In this document: positions 48,300 to 56,523 of the stretch, piece after piece
Numbering within the stretch: the stretch's first letter is position 1
How the letters are laid out: each line of letters opens with the position of its first letter
Source of the DNA: DASXAI01 sp963728985
GTDB lineage: Bacteria > Actinomycetota > Acidimicrobiia > Acidimicrobiales > Ilumatobacteraceae
Reading direction: 5' to 3'
Assembly: GCA_963728985.1 (NCBI GenBank)
Contig: CAVSME010000007.1
Coordinates: forward strand, 124,001-188,000
DNA length: 64,000 bases
Translations under genes and position numbers: made by a program
The notes under the pieces: model-generated
The model's input: only the letters and a program-made list of their open reading frames with translations
What the model was told of the DNA's origin: nothing
Database searches by the model: none

Positions 48300-49321
48300 G
48301 GGTAGATCCCCACGACGGGCAGGCCGGTGACCTCGGGCCGCCCCAGCAGGATGTTGGCGCATTGAAGGGCCTGGCCGGACGCGCCCTTCACGAGGTTGTC
48401 GATCGCCGCGATCACTACCACCCAATGGGTCCGGGGGTCGACGCGGGCGGTGATGTGGGCGCTGTTCGAACCGAGCGTCGCCTTGGTCGACGGCGACCGC
48501 TCGCTCACCACGACGAACGGCTCGTCGTCGTACGCCGCGTGCAGCGCCGCCAGCACCTCCTCCGTCGACGTCGGCTGGGCCGGGCGGGCGTAGCAGGTGG
48601 CCAGGATGCCCCGGTTCATCGGGGCGAGGTGGGGTGTGAACAGCACCTGGGCGCCGGTGGCCTGCTCGATCTCCGGGGTGTGGCGGTGGGTGAGGAGCCC
48701 GTAGGCGGTGATGTCCTCGTCGACCGTGCAGAACGCCGTCTCCGCCTTGAGCGACCGGCCGGCGCCCGAGACGCCCGACGCGGCGTCCACGATCACGCCG
48801 GTGGCCTCGACGTAGCCACCCTCCACGAGCGGGCGTAGGGCCAGCGCCGCGGCCGTCACGAAGCAGCCGGGTGCGGCCACCAGGCGGGCGTCGCGGATCT
48901 CGCCCCGGAAGAACTCGGGCAGCCCGTAGACGGCCTCGGCCAGCAACTCCGGATGGTGGTGCTCCTCGCCGTACCACTGCGGGTACAGCGCCGGATCCTT
49001 GAGGCGGAAGTCGGCCGACAGATCCACGATGCGGGGCACCTTGCCGAGGATCTCGGCCACGACGGCCTGGGTGCTGCCGTGGGGAAGGGCGCAGAACACG
49101 AGGTCGAGGTCCGTCACCGCCACCGGGTCGTACGGGGCGAACACCAGGTCCGGGTAGGCGGCGGCCAGGCTCGGGTACAACGACACGACGGCCGTGCCCG
49201 CCTGCGTGTCACCGGTGGCCAGCGCCACCTCGAGATCGGGCTGGGATGCGCACAGGCGCAGGAGCTCGGCGCCCGTGAAGCCGGAGGCGCCGATGATGCC
49301 GATCTTGGTCGTCGCTGCCAC
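48296..49321 (-). CDS. argC: N-acetyl-gamma-glutamyl-phosphate reductase
   Basis: NADPH-dependent reduction of acetylglutamyl phosphate. It has 341 residues. The Rossmann motif IGIIGASGFTGAELLRL is at about 7-23 and the catalytic Cys lies in LVAAPGCFVTAA. The GTG at 49321 is favoured because a TATGTT hexamer lies eight bases upstream, making a leaderless start; an in-frame ATG at 49348 would add nine residues. It is the first gene of an eight-gene operon. Confidence 0.94.
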   Translation of the reverse strand: MAATTKIGIIGASGFTGAELLRLCASQPDLEVALATGDTQAGTAVVSLYPSLAAAYPDLVFAPYDPVAVTDLDLVFCALPHGSTQAVVAEILGKVPRIVDLSADFRLKDPALYPQWYGEEHHHPELLAEAVYGLPEFFRGEIRDARLVAAPGCFVTAAALALRPLVEGGYVEATGVIVDAASGVSGAGRSLKAETAFCTVDEDITAYGLLTHRHTPEIEQATGAQVLFTPHLAPMNRGILATCYARPAQPTSTEEVLAALHAAYDDEPFVVVSERSPSTKATLGSNSAHITARVDPRTHWVVVIAAIDNLVKGASGQALQCANILLGRPEVTGLPVVGIYP

Positions 49322-49351
49322 GACGCATGAACATACACCATCGTGCATGAC
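49322..49351 (-). promoter_or_regulatory. argC operon promoter and possible operator
   Basis: Minus strand TATGTT (49330-49335) as -10, eight bases from the argC GTG. The surrounding AT-richer stretch repeats GCATGA at 49326-49331 and 49345-49350 (plus-strand reading). ArgR sites in other bacteria are AT-rich imperfect palindromes overlapping such promoters, so an ArgR operator here is plausible but the match to a consensus is weak. Confidence 0.4.
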
Positions 49352-49393
49352 CATGCGAGCGGGAAATGAGCCGCGCTCGGCGCCGGCGGCCGC

Positions 49394-49420
49394 TAGCGTC
49401 GATGGGCCGTTTCCGGGAGG
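49394..49420 (+). promoter_or_regulatory. promoter and ribosome site of the HelD-like gene
   Basis: A -10-like TAGCGT at 49394-49399 and a strong Shine-Dalgarno GGGAGG at 49415-49420, four bases before ATG 49425. It diverges from the argC promoter. Confidence 0.55.
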
Positions 49421-49424
49421 ACGC

Positions 49425-51413
49425 ATGCATCCCGATCTCACCGCCGAGCAGGAGTACCTCGACCGCGCCCACGACCACCTGGCGGTCATGCAAGCCACCG
49501 CCACCCGCCTGGCCGACCGCTTCCAGCTGACGGCCCGGTCCGACTTCAACGACGCCGCCGTCGAGCACACGATGCGGCGCTACCGGGCTGCCCTCGACGT
49601 GGGCGGCTCGCTGTGCTTCGGCCGCATCGACGACGACGGCGGCGAGCGCTGGTACATCGGCCGCCGCCACGTGGAGGACGCCACCGGCGACGCCGTGGTC
49701 GTCGACTGGCGCGCCGGCGTGGCCACCCCCTTCTACCGGGCCACGTTCGCCGACCCCCTCGGCCTCGCCCGGCGCCGGCGCTTCGCCATGGAGGGCCGCC
49801 AGCTCCTCGAGCTGTTCGACGAGGACTTCGCCGACCCCGACAGCGCCCACCGGGCCTCGGGCATCCCCGACCCCCTCCTGGCCGAGCTGGATCGCAGCCG
49901 CACGGGCCAGATGCGCGACATCGTCGCCACCATCCAGGCCGAGCAGGACCTCGTCATCCGGGCCCCCCTCGACCTGCTGCTCGTCGTGCAGGGCGGACCG
50001 GGGACGGGCAAGACCGCCGTCGGCCTCCACCGCGCGGCGCTGCTCCTGTACGACCATCGCCAGCAGCTCGAGCGCGACGGCGTGCTCGTGGTCGGACCCA
50101 ACCGCCTGTTCCTGCGCTACATCGCGCAGGTGCTGCCGTCGCTCGGCGAGACGTCGGTCGTGCAGACCACCGTGAGCGGCCTCGGTGCCGTCGATGTCCG
50201 CGGGACCGACGGCGACGCCGTCGCCGCACTGAAGGGCGACGTGCGGATGGCCGACGTCGTCGACCGGGCGGCCTGGGGCCGCACGGTGCCGCTCACCGAG
50301 GACGTGCGCATCCGCACCAGCTTCGGCAACCTCACGCTCACCGCCGCCGAGGTGAACGAGGCGCTGGCCGCCGCGCTCGCCGATCGGCGCACCGTGGCGT
50401 CGACGCGCGACGGCTTCCGCGCCGCCGTGCTCAAGGTGGCGTTCGATCGCCTCGTGGCCCGGCGGCCCGAGGGCCTCAAGCTGTCCGACGAGGTGGCCAC
50501 CGCACTGCGCACGAGCACCGATCTGCGCCGGATGCTCGACCGCGCCTGGCCGGCCGTCACTGCTCCCGCGCTGGTCCGGCGGCTGCTCACCAACCGCGCC
50601 GTGCTGGCCGCCGCCGCCGCCGGCATCCTGACCGACGCCGAGCAGCGCGCCCTGCGGCGCCGGGCCGCCCGCCGGGCCGATGACGAGCCGTGGACGGCGG
50701 CCGACATCGTGCTGATCGACGAGGCCGACGCCGTGCTGGGTGGCCGGCCGCGACGCTTCGGCCACCTGGTGGTCGACGAAGCCCAGGACATCTCGGCCAT
50801 GGCGTGGCGGCTGCTCGGTCGCCGGTGCGCCCGGACGCTGTCGATGACGGTCCTCGGCGATCTGGCCCAGTCGACGGCGCCGGCGGGCCAGTCGCGCTGG
50901 GACGACGTCGTCCAGGTGCTGGGCGCACCCGACGCGCTGCTGTACGCCGAGCTCGACGTCGGCTACCGCGTCCCCGAGCAGATCCTGACGCTGGCCAACG
51001 GCCTGCTCCCCCACGCCGGCGTGGACGTGGCGCCGACGCGATCGGCTCGCGCCACGACGGACCTCCCCGAGATCATCCCGACCGACGACGTCCCCGCGCA
51101 GGTGGTGGCGACGGCGACGGCGCTGGCCGGTGTGCACACCTCGGTCGCCGTGATCGCCCCCGAAACCCTGCACGCCGCCATCGTGACCGCCGGGCTCCCC
51201 ACCGGCGAGGCGCTCGCCACCCCCATCTCCCTGATCACGCCGGCGGACTCCAAGGGCCTCGAGTTCGACGCCGTCGTCGTGGTCGAGCCGCAGCTGATCG
51301 CCGACGCCGGCGAGCACGGTGTGCGGCTGCTCTACGTGGCGCTGACCCGCGCCGTCCAGCACCTGAGCGTGATCCACGCCGGTGAGCTGCCCGCGGGCTT
51401 GCGAGCCGCCTGA
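49425..51413 (+). CDS. HelD-like superfamily 1 helicase / RNA polymerase recycling factor
   Basis: A 662-residue UvrD/Rep-related ATPase. The N-terminal part (EQEYLDRAHDHLAVMQ, a coiled coil, then YIGRRHVEDATGDAVVVDWRA) and the Walker A context VVQGGPGTGKTAVGLHRAALLLY are characteristic of HelD, which removes stalled RNA polymerase. Walker B is HLVVDEAQDISAMAWRLLG, and motif VI is LLYVALTRAVQHLSV. The open frame upstream to 49194 overlaps argC and is not used. HelD proteins in actinobacteria can confer rifampicin tolerance; whether this one does is not known. Confidence 0.82.
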   Translation: MHPDLTAEQEYLDRAHDHLAVMQATATRLADRFQLTARSDFNDAAVEHTMRRYRAALDVGGSLCFGRIDDDGGERWYIGRRHVEDATGDAVVVDWRAGVATPFYRATFADPLGLARRRRFAMEGRQLLELFDEDFADPDSAHRASGIPDPLLAELDRSRTGQMRDIVATIQAEQDLVIRAPLDLLLVVQGGPGTGKTAVGLHRAALLLYDHRQQLERDGVLVVGPNRLFLRYIAQVLPSLGETSVVQTTVSGLGAVDVRGTDGDAVAALKGDVRMADVVDRAAWGRTVPLTEDVRIRTSFGNLTLTAAEVNEALAAALADRRTVASTRDGFRAAVLKVAFDRLVARRPEGLKLSDEVATALRTSTDLRRMLDRAWPAVTAPALVRRLLTNRAVLAAAAAGILTDAEQRALRRRAARRADDEPWTAADIVLIDEADAVLGGRPRRFGHLVVDEAQDISAMAWRLLGRRCARTLSMTVLGDLAQSTAPAGQSRWDDVVQVLGAPDALLYAELDVGYRVPEQILTLANGLLPHAGVDVAPTRSARATTDLPEIIPTDDVPAQVVATATALAGVHTSVAVIAPETLHAAIVTAGLPTGEALATPISLITPADSKGLEFDAVVVVEPQLIADAGEHGVRLLYVALTRAVQHLSVIHAGELPAGLRAA

Positions 51414-51443
51414 GTGGGTCAAGATGAAGGCGGTGATGGCTTC

Positions 51444-52004
51444 GTGACCGGATCGACGCTGCGGGGCCGGCTGCTGGTCGCCTTGCCGCCGCTCGTCGAC
51501 GAGAACTTCGACCGCACCGTCGTGCTGATGCTGGAGCACACCGACGGCGGCGCCCTCGGCGTGGTGCTGAACCGGCCGGGCGACCGGGACGTGCCCAGCG
51601 TGCTCGAGCCCTGGCAGCCGTACACCTCTCCCCCGGCGGTGATCTTCGAGGGCGGCCCGGTCGAGACGCAGTCGGTGATCGGGCTGGCCCTGGCCGACGG
51701 CGCCGGCGACGAGGGCGACCAGTGGGCGCCCGCCTTCGACGGGATCGGCACGATCGACCTCACCGTGGAGCCCAGCGACCTCGGACCGCCCGTGCGAGCC
51801 CTGCGCCTCTTCGCCGGCTACGCCGGGTGGGCGCCGGACCAGCTCGAGCAGGAGCTGGCCGCGGGCGCGTGGGTGGTGGCCGACTTCCGGGTGGACGACG
51901 CCTTCGGGCCCGAGCCGGCCACGCTGTGGCGCTCGGTGCTGCGCCGCCAGGGTGGCCAGGTGGCCTGGATGGCGAACTACCCCGACGAGCCGTCCGTGAA
52001 CTGA
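51444..52004 (+). CDS. YqgE/AlgH family protein (UPF0301)
   Basis: A 186-residue protein of unknown biochemical function. TLRGRLLVALPPLVDENFDRTVVLMLEHTDGGALGVVLNRP is the family opening (seen here across residues 4-44), and IFEGGPV and RLFAGYAGWAPDQLEQEL follow. The GTG at 51444 gives the usual N-terminus; a GTG at 51414, right after the helicase stop, is possible and would add ten residues. It is probably co-transcribed with the helicase. Confidence 0.85.
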   Translation: MTGSTLRGRLLVALPPLVDENFDRTVVLMLEHTDGGALGVVLNRPGDRDVPSVLEPWQPYTSPPAVIFEGGPVETQSVIGLALADGAGDEGDQWAPAFDGIGTIDLTVEPSDLGPPVRALRLFAGYAGWAPDQLEQELAAGAWVVADFRVDDAFGPEPATLWRSVLRRQGGQVAWMANYPDEPSVN

Positions 52005-52070
52005 GATCATGCAACTCGTGCACGATCAGCAACGCATACCAGGTCCACGCGCGTCAGTTCGGCGGGCGTG

Positions 52071-53429
52071 ATGGCGCACGGGGCCGAGCGCGTCGCTGTT
52101 GAGGCCGCCCTGCGGTACCTGGACGGGCTGGCCGATCGCCCGGTGGCCCCGACGCCCGAGGCGCTGGCGCGGGTGGCCGAGCTCGGCGGCCCGCTGCCCG
52201 AGCACCCGACCGCGGCCGAAGATGTCGTGCGCCTGCTCGACGACGTCGCCAGCCCGGCCGCCGTCGGGTCGGCCGGCGGCCGCTACTTCGGCTTCGTGAT
52301 CGGCACGTCGCTGCCGGCCGCCCGGGCCGCCTCCTGGCTGGTCACGGCCTGGGACCAGAACGCCTGCCTGGTGGCGGCGTCGCCGGGCACGTCGGCCATC
52401 GAGCACATCGCCGGCCGCTGGCTGGTCGACGTGCTCGGCCTCCCCGCCGGCAGTGGGGTGGGCTTCGTGACCGGCGCCACCGCCGGCAACCTCGTCGGCT
52501 TGGCCGCCGCCCGCCACGCCCTCCTGGCCCGCCAGGGCTGGGACGTCGAGGAGGACGGGCTGTTCGACGCCCCGCCGCTCACCGTCGTCGTCGGCGACGA
52601 GGTCCACGTCAGTCTCCTGAAGGCGCTGGCCGTGCTCGGGCTCGGCCGCCGCCGGATCGTGCGCGTGCCGGTCGACGGCCAGGGTCGGCTGCGGCCCGAC
52701 CGGCTGCCGCCCCTCGACGATCGCACGATCGTGTGCCTGCAGGCGGGCAACGTGAACACGGGCGCCAGCGACCCCTTCGGCGAGCTGGTGCCGGCCGCCC
52801 ACGCCGCCGGGGCGTGGGTCCACGTCGACGGCGCCTTCGGGCTGTGGCTGGCGGCGGCGCCGGCCCGGGCCCACCTCGTGGCCGGCGTGGCCGAGGCCGA
52901 CTCGTGGTCGACCGACGGCCACAAGTGGCTCAACGTCCCCTACGACAGCGGTTTCGCCATCTGCCGCGACCCCGCGCCGATGATGGCGGCGATGTCCACG
53001 TCGGCCGCCTACCTGCAGGGCAGCGACCGGCCCGAGCCGTACCAGTTCACGCCCGAGATGTCGCGCCGGGCGCGCGGCGTGGAGGCATGGGCGGCCCTGC
53101 GGTCGCTCGGGCGCTCGGGCGTCGCTGAGCTGGTCGAGCGCAACTGCCGCCTGGCCACCCGGTTCGCCGACGGCCTCGGCGCCGCCGGCCACGAGGTGCT
53201 GAACGACGTCGTCGCCAACCAGGTGCTGGTGTCCTTCGGCGACGACGACACGACCCGGCAGGTGGTGGCGGCGGTGCAGGCCGACGGCACGTGCTGGTGC
53301 GGTCCCACCGTCTGGCAGGGCCGGGCGGCCATGCGCATCAGCGTTTCGTCGGATGCCACGACCGAGGCCGACATCGACCTCAGCCTCGCCGCGATCGACC
53401 GCCTGGCCAGGGCCATCACCCCACGTTGA
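52071..53429 (+). CDS. PLP-dependent group II amino-acid decarboxylase family protein
   Basis: A 452-residue fold-type I PLP enzyme related to aromatic-L-amino-acid, glutamate and cysteine-sulfinate decarboxylases. The aldimine Lys is in DSWSTDGHKWLNVPYDSGF, with HVDGAFGLW (the PLP-pairing Asp) before it and GFVTGATAGNLVGLAAARHAL as the phosphate loop. The substrate cannot be read; a decarboxylase or a related aldehyde-forming enzyme are both possible. The ATG at 52071 directly follows an in-frame GTG. It is separate from the flanking genes. Confidence 0.82.
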   Translation: MAHGAERVAVEAALRYLDGLADRPVAPTPEALARVAELGGPLPEHPTAAEDVVRLLDDVASPAAVGSAGGRYFGFVIGTSLPAARAASWLVTAWDQNACLVAASPGTSAIEHIAGRWLVDVLGLPAGSGVGFVTGATAGNLVGLAAARHALLARQGWDVEEDGLFDAPPLTVVVGDEVHVSLLKALAVLGLGRRRIVRVPVDGQGRLRPDRLPPLDDRTIVCLQAGNVNTGASDPFGELVPAAHAAGAWVHVDGAFGLWLAAAPARAHLVAGVAEADSWSTDGHKWLNVPYDSGFAICRDPAPMMAAMSTSAAYLQGSDRPEPYQFTPEMSRRARGVEAWAALRSLGRSGVAELVERNCRLATRFADGLGAAGHEVLNDVVANQVLVSFGDDDTTRQVVAAVQADGTCWCGPTVWQGRAAMRISVSSDATTEADIDLSLAAIDRLARAITPR

Positions 53430-53455
53430 CGGCCCGCCGTGGCCAACCTTAGGGT
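53426..53455 (+). promoter_or_regulatory. promoter of the flavin monooxygenase operon
   Basis: TTGACG (53426-53431), 18-base spacer, TAGGGT (53450-53455). The -35 overlaps the stop codon of the preceding decarboxylase gene. AAAGGA then lies six bases before GTG 53492. Confidence 0.65.
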
Positions 53456-53491
53456 GGGCCACCGCTGTCCCTTCGGGGGAAAGGACGGGCC

Positions 53492-54718
53492 GTGAAATCC
53501 ATCTTCTTCCACCTCATGCCGTATCGGGATCTCCCCGCGGACTTCGAGGAGAAGTACGAGAGCATCTGGGTCACGCCACCGAACGACGTGCTGTGCGACC
53601 CCGAGAAGGTCCAGCAGTACTACAAGTGGAACCTGGACGAGCTCGAGCTGGCCGACCGGCTGGGATTCGACGGCGTGGGGGTGAACGAGCACCACCAGAA
53701 CGGCTACGGCTTCATGGCGTCACCGAACATCATGGCCGCCGCCCTGTCCCGCCGGACGCCGAACAACAGCGCCATCTGCGTCCTGGGTAACACCCTCGCC
53801 CTCTACGCCCCGGCGACGCGCGTGGCCGAGGAATTCGCCATGCTCGACGTGCTGACCGACGGCCGGCTGATCGCCGGGTTCCCGGTCGGGACGTCGATGG
53901 ACGTGAACTTCTGCTACGGCGTCACCCCGACCGAGACGCGCCCCCGCTTCAACGAGGCGCTCGATCTGATCATGCAGGCGTGGACGAAGCCCGGCCCCTT
54001 CACCTTCAACGGCCGCTACAACAAGCTGCGCTACGTGAACCCGTGGCCGAAGCCGCTGCAGAAGCCGTACCCGCCCGTCTGGCTGGCCGGCGGCGGCTCG
54101 GTGGAGACGTGGGAGCTGGCGGCCACGCAGGACTACACGTACAGCTACCTGAGCTTCTTCGGCTACCAGTTCGCCCAGAAGCTCATGAGCGGGTTCTGGG
54201 AGACCATGGACCGCATGGGGATCGACCAGAACCCCTACCGCGCCGGCTTCGCGCAACAGATCTGCGTGTCCGAGACCGACGAGCGGGCCGAAGAGGAGTA
54301 CATGGAGCACGTCACGTACTTCTTCAACAAGTGCCTCCACATCCCGCCGTACTTCTTCGAGGCGCCCGGCTACCGCACCCGCCGCAGCACCGAGTTCGCC
54401 ATCAAGACGAACCAGCCCGGCGAGATCGCCAAGGTGGCGCTGCTCGAGAAGAACTGGAAGGGCCTGGTCGACAACGGCTTCATCATCGCCGGCTCGCCCG
54501 CCACCGTGGCCGACCGGCTGATCGAGGCGGCCAAGTCGCTGCGGTTCGGCAACCTGCACGCGCTGCTGCAGATCGGCTCGATGCCGCACGCCCTCACCGA
54601 GAAGAACATCACGCTCTTCGCCGAAGAGGTCATCCCCCGCATCCGCCACCTCTGGGCCGACGACGGATGGAAGCACGAGTGGTGGCCGATCGGCGCCGAC
54701 GACCGGAGCACGGTCTGA
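53492..54718 (+). CDS. LLM-class flavin-dependent oxidoreductase (luciferase-like monooxygenase)
   Basis: A 408-residue TIM-barrel flavoenzyme of the bacterial luciferase superfamily. ELADRLGFDGVGVNEHHQNGYG, VLGNTLALYAPATRVAEEFAMLDVLTDGRLIAGFPVG (two consecutive conserved segments) and PPVWLAGGGS are family blocks. Members use FMNH2 or F420. The substrate is unknown. The TGA overlaps the next gene's ATG (TGATG), and the gene is the first of three with two hydrolases, suggesting oxidation followed by ester or C-C hydrolysis in a catabolic route. Confidence 0.87.
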   Translation: MKSIFFHLMPYRDLPADFEEKYESIWVTPPNDVLCDPEKVQQYYKWNLDELELADRLGFDGVGVNEHHQNGYGFMASPNIMAAALSRRTPNNSAICVLGNTLALYAPATRVAEEFAMLDVLTDGRLIAGFPVGTSMDVNFCYGVTPTETRPRFNEALDLIMQAWTKPGPFTFNGRYNKLRYVNPWPKPLQKPYPPVWLAGGGSVETWELAATQDYTYSYLSFFGYQFAQKLMSGFWETMDRMGIDQNPYRAGFAQQICVSETDERAEEEYMEHVTYFFNKCLHIPPYFFEAPGYRTRRSTEFAIKTNQPGEIAKVALLEKNWKGLVDNGFIIAGSPATVADRLIEAAKSLRFGNLHALLQIGSMPHALTEKNITLFAEEVIPRIRHLWADDGWKHEWWPIGADDRSTV

Positions 54719-55509
54719 TGTCGACGGCCGAAGCCACCAACGTCGACTCCCGGGCCATCTCGCTGCGCAACGGCACCATGAACACCCGCGTGCTCGTGGG
54801 TGGGCAGGGCGATCCGCTCGTCTACATCCACGGCGCCGGCGGGCTCATGTGGGACCCGTTCGTGGACGCACTGGCCGGCAAGTTCACCGTCTACGCGCCC
54901 GAGCATCCCGGCTCGGGCGAGTCGACGGGGCTCGAGGAGCTGCGCGACATCTGGGACCTCGTCCTGTACTACAACGACCTGCTCGACGCCCTCGAGCTCC
55001 CCGCCGCCCGCGTTGTCGGGCACTCGTTCGGCGGGATGGTGGCGGCCGAGGTGGCGGCCAACAACCCCGAGCGCGTCAGCAAGCTCGTGCTCATCGCCCC
55101 GATCGGGCTGTGGCGGGACGACGCCCCTGTCGCCGACATCGCCGGCATCCCGCCGGAGAAGCTGGTCGAGCTCGTGCTGGCCGATCCGAACAGCCCGCTG
55201 GCGGCCTTCCTCACCCCTCCCGTCGACGATCCCGAGGCACTGTTCCAGGCGGCGATGCGGATGGCCAGCATCCTGCACTTCATCTGGCCGATCCCGGACA
55301 AGGGCCTCGACCGCCGCATCCACCGGGTGCAGGCGCCGACCCTCCTCGTGTGGGGCAAGCAGGACGGCCTCGTACCACCGGTCTACGCCGACGAGTTCGC
55401 CTCCCGCCTGCGCCAGGCGGAGATCGCCCTCGTCGACGACGCCGGCCACATCCCCCAGCTCGAGCAGCCCGTCGAGGTGCGCGAGCGGGTCCTGTCGTTC
55501 CTGGCCTGA
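54718..55509 (+). CDS. alpha/beta hydrolase
   Basis: A 263-residue alpha/beta hydrolase. LVYIHGAGGLMWDP is the oxyanion region, the nucleophile elbow is VGHSFGGMVAAE with Ser near 102, and the Asp of the triad is in LLVWGKQDGLVPP with the His in DAGHIPQLEQP. It resembles meta-cleavage-product hydrolases and haloperoxidase-like hydrolases; the substrate is not clear. It is translationally coupled to the flavoenzyme upstream and followed by an esterase gene. Confidence 0.87.
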   Translation: MSTAEATNVDSRAISLRNGTMNTRVLVGGQGDPLVYIHGAGGLMWDPFVDALAGKFTVYAPEHPGSGESTGLEELRDIWDLVLYYNDLLDALELPAARVVGHSFGGMVAAEVAANNPERVSKLVLIAPIGLWRDDAPVADIAGIPPEKLVELVLADPNSPLAAFLTPPVDDPEALFQAAMRMASILHFIWPIPDKGLDRRIHRVQAPTLLVWGKQDGLVPPVYADEFASRLRQAEIALVDDAGHIPQLEQPVEVRERVLSFLA

Positions 55510-55521
55510 AAGGAGCTCTCC

Positions 55522-56451
55522 GTGCCGCTCGATCCGCAGTGTGAGGCGTTGCTCAACCAGATGGCCGAGATGGGCGCGCCGCCGCCCGAGACGATGTCGG
55601 TCGAGGACAACCGGGCCCTCATCGCCGGCATCGCCGAGATGTCCGGGCCGGTCGAAGACCTGGCGCGGGTGGAAGACGTCATGGTTCCCGGCCCGGGTGG
55701 CGACATCCCGGTGCGGGTGTACGTACCCGCCGGCGACGGCCCCTTCCCCACCGTCGTGTTCTTCCACGGGGGCGGCTGGGTGATCGGCAACATCGACACC
55801 CACGACGTGCCTGCTCGGCGCCTGGCCAACCTGGTGCCGGCGGTCGTGGCCTCCGTCGACTACCGCCTCGCGCCGGAGCACCCGTTCCCGGCGGCGCCGG
55901 AGGACTGCTACGCGGCGACGGCGTGGGCGGCGGCCAACATCGGCCAGTTCAACGGTGACGGCAGCCGCCTGGCCGTGGCCGGCGACAGCGCCGGCGGCAA
56001 CCTGGCCGCCGTGGTGTCGCAGATGGCGCGCGATCGCGGCGGTCCCGCCGTCGCCTTCCAGCTCCTCGTCTACCCGGCGGTCGACGCCCGCATGACGCAC
56101 GCCTCGATCACCGAGAACGGCGACGGCTACCTGCTCACCAAGGGCTTCATGGAGTGGTTCTACGGGCACTACTTCGCCAAGGAGTCCGACGCCGACGACC
56201 CGCTGGCGTCGCCCATCAAGGCGTCGTCGCTGCGCGACCTGCCGCCCGCGCTCGTGCTGACGGCCGAGTTCGACCCGCTGCGTGACGAGGGCGAGGCCTA
56301 CGCCGCCGCACTGCAGGCAGCGGGCGGGACGGCCTCGGCCAAGCGCTACGACGGCATGATCCACGGCTTCTTCCAGCTCGGTGGCGTGGTCGACCGCAAC
56401 CAAGAGCTCATGGACGACTGCGCCGCCGCTCTCCGCGCGAGCCTCGCCTGA
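55522..56451 (+). CDS. esterase/lipase, hormone-sensitive-lipase family (GDXG)
   Basis: A 309-residue family IV esterase: FFHGGGWVIGNIDTHD provides the oxyanion HGGGW, the nucleophile is in VAGDSAGGNLAAV, and the triad continues with Asp in AEFDPLRDEG and His in GMIHGFFQLGG. The GTG at 55522 is preceded by AAAGGAG (from 55509) and starts 12 bases after the previous stop, so it is the third gene of the flavoenzyme operon. A strong terminator follows. Confidence 0.9.
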   Translation: MPLDPQCEALLNQMAEMGAPPPETMSVEDNRALIAGIAEMSGPVEDLARVEDVMVPGPGGDIPVRVYVPAGDGPFPTVVFFHGGGWVIGNIDTHDVPARRLANLVPAVVASVDYRLAPEHPFPAAPEDCYAATAWAAANIGQFNGDGSRLAVAGDSAGGNLAAVVSQMARDRGGPAVAFQLLVYPAVDARMTHASITENGDGYLLTKGFMEWFYGHYFAKESDADDPLASPIKASSLRDLPPALVLTAEFDPLRDEGEAYAAALQAAGGTASAKRYDGMIHGFFQLGGVVDRNQELMDDCAAALRASLA

Positions 56452-56458
56452 CCAGAAC

Positions 56459-56515
56459 GCTTCTGGGCACCCATCCGCACCGGACCGGTGCATCCCCGTG
56501 CCCAGAAGCCTTTTG
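56459..56515 (+). terminator. bidirectional-looking intrinsic terminator
   Basis: Perfect 12-bp arms GCTTCTGGGCAC (56459-56470) and GTGCCCAGAAGC (56498-56509) enclose a second hairpin GCACCGG/CCGGTGC (56477-56491), followed by cctttt. It lies between the convergent esterase and pheT genes and likely ends both. Confidence 0.85.
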
Positions 56516-56523
56516 GGCCTACT

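Noticed and set aside
49209..52010. 933-codon minus-strand open frame
   Set aside because: It is antisense to the HelD-like and YqgE/AlgH genes, which both have clear motifs.
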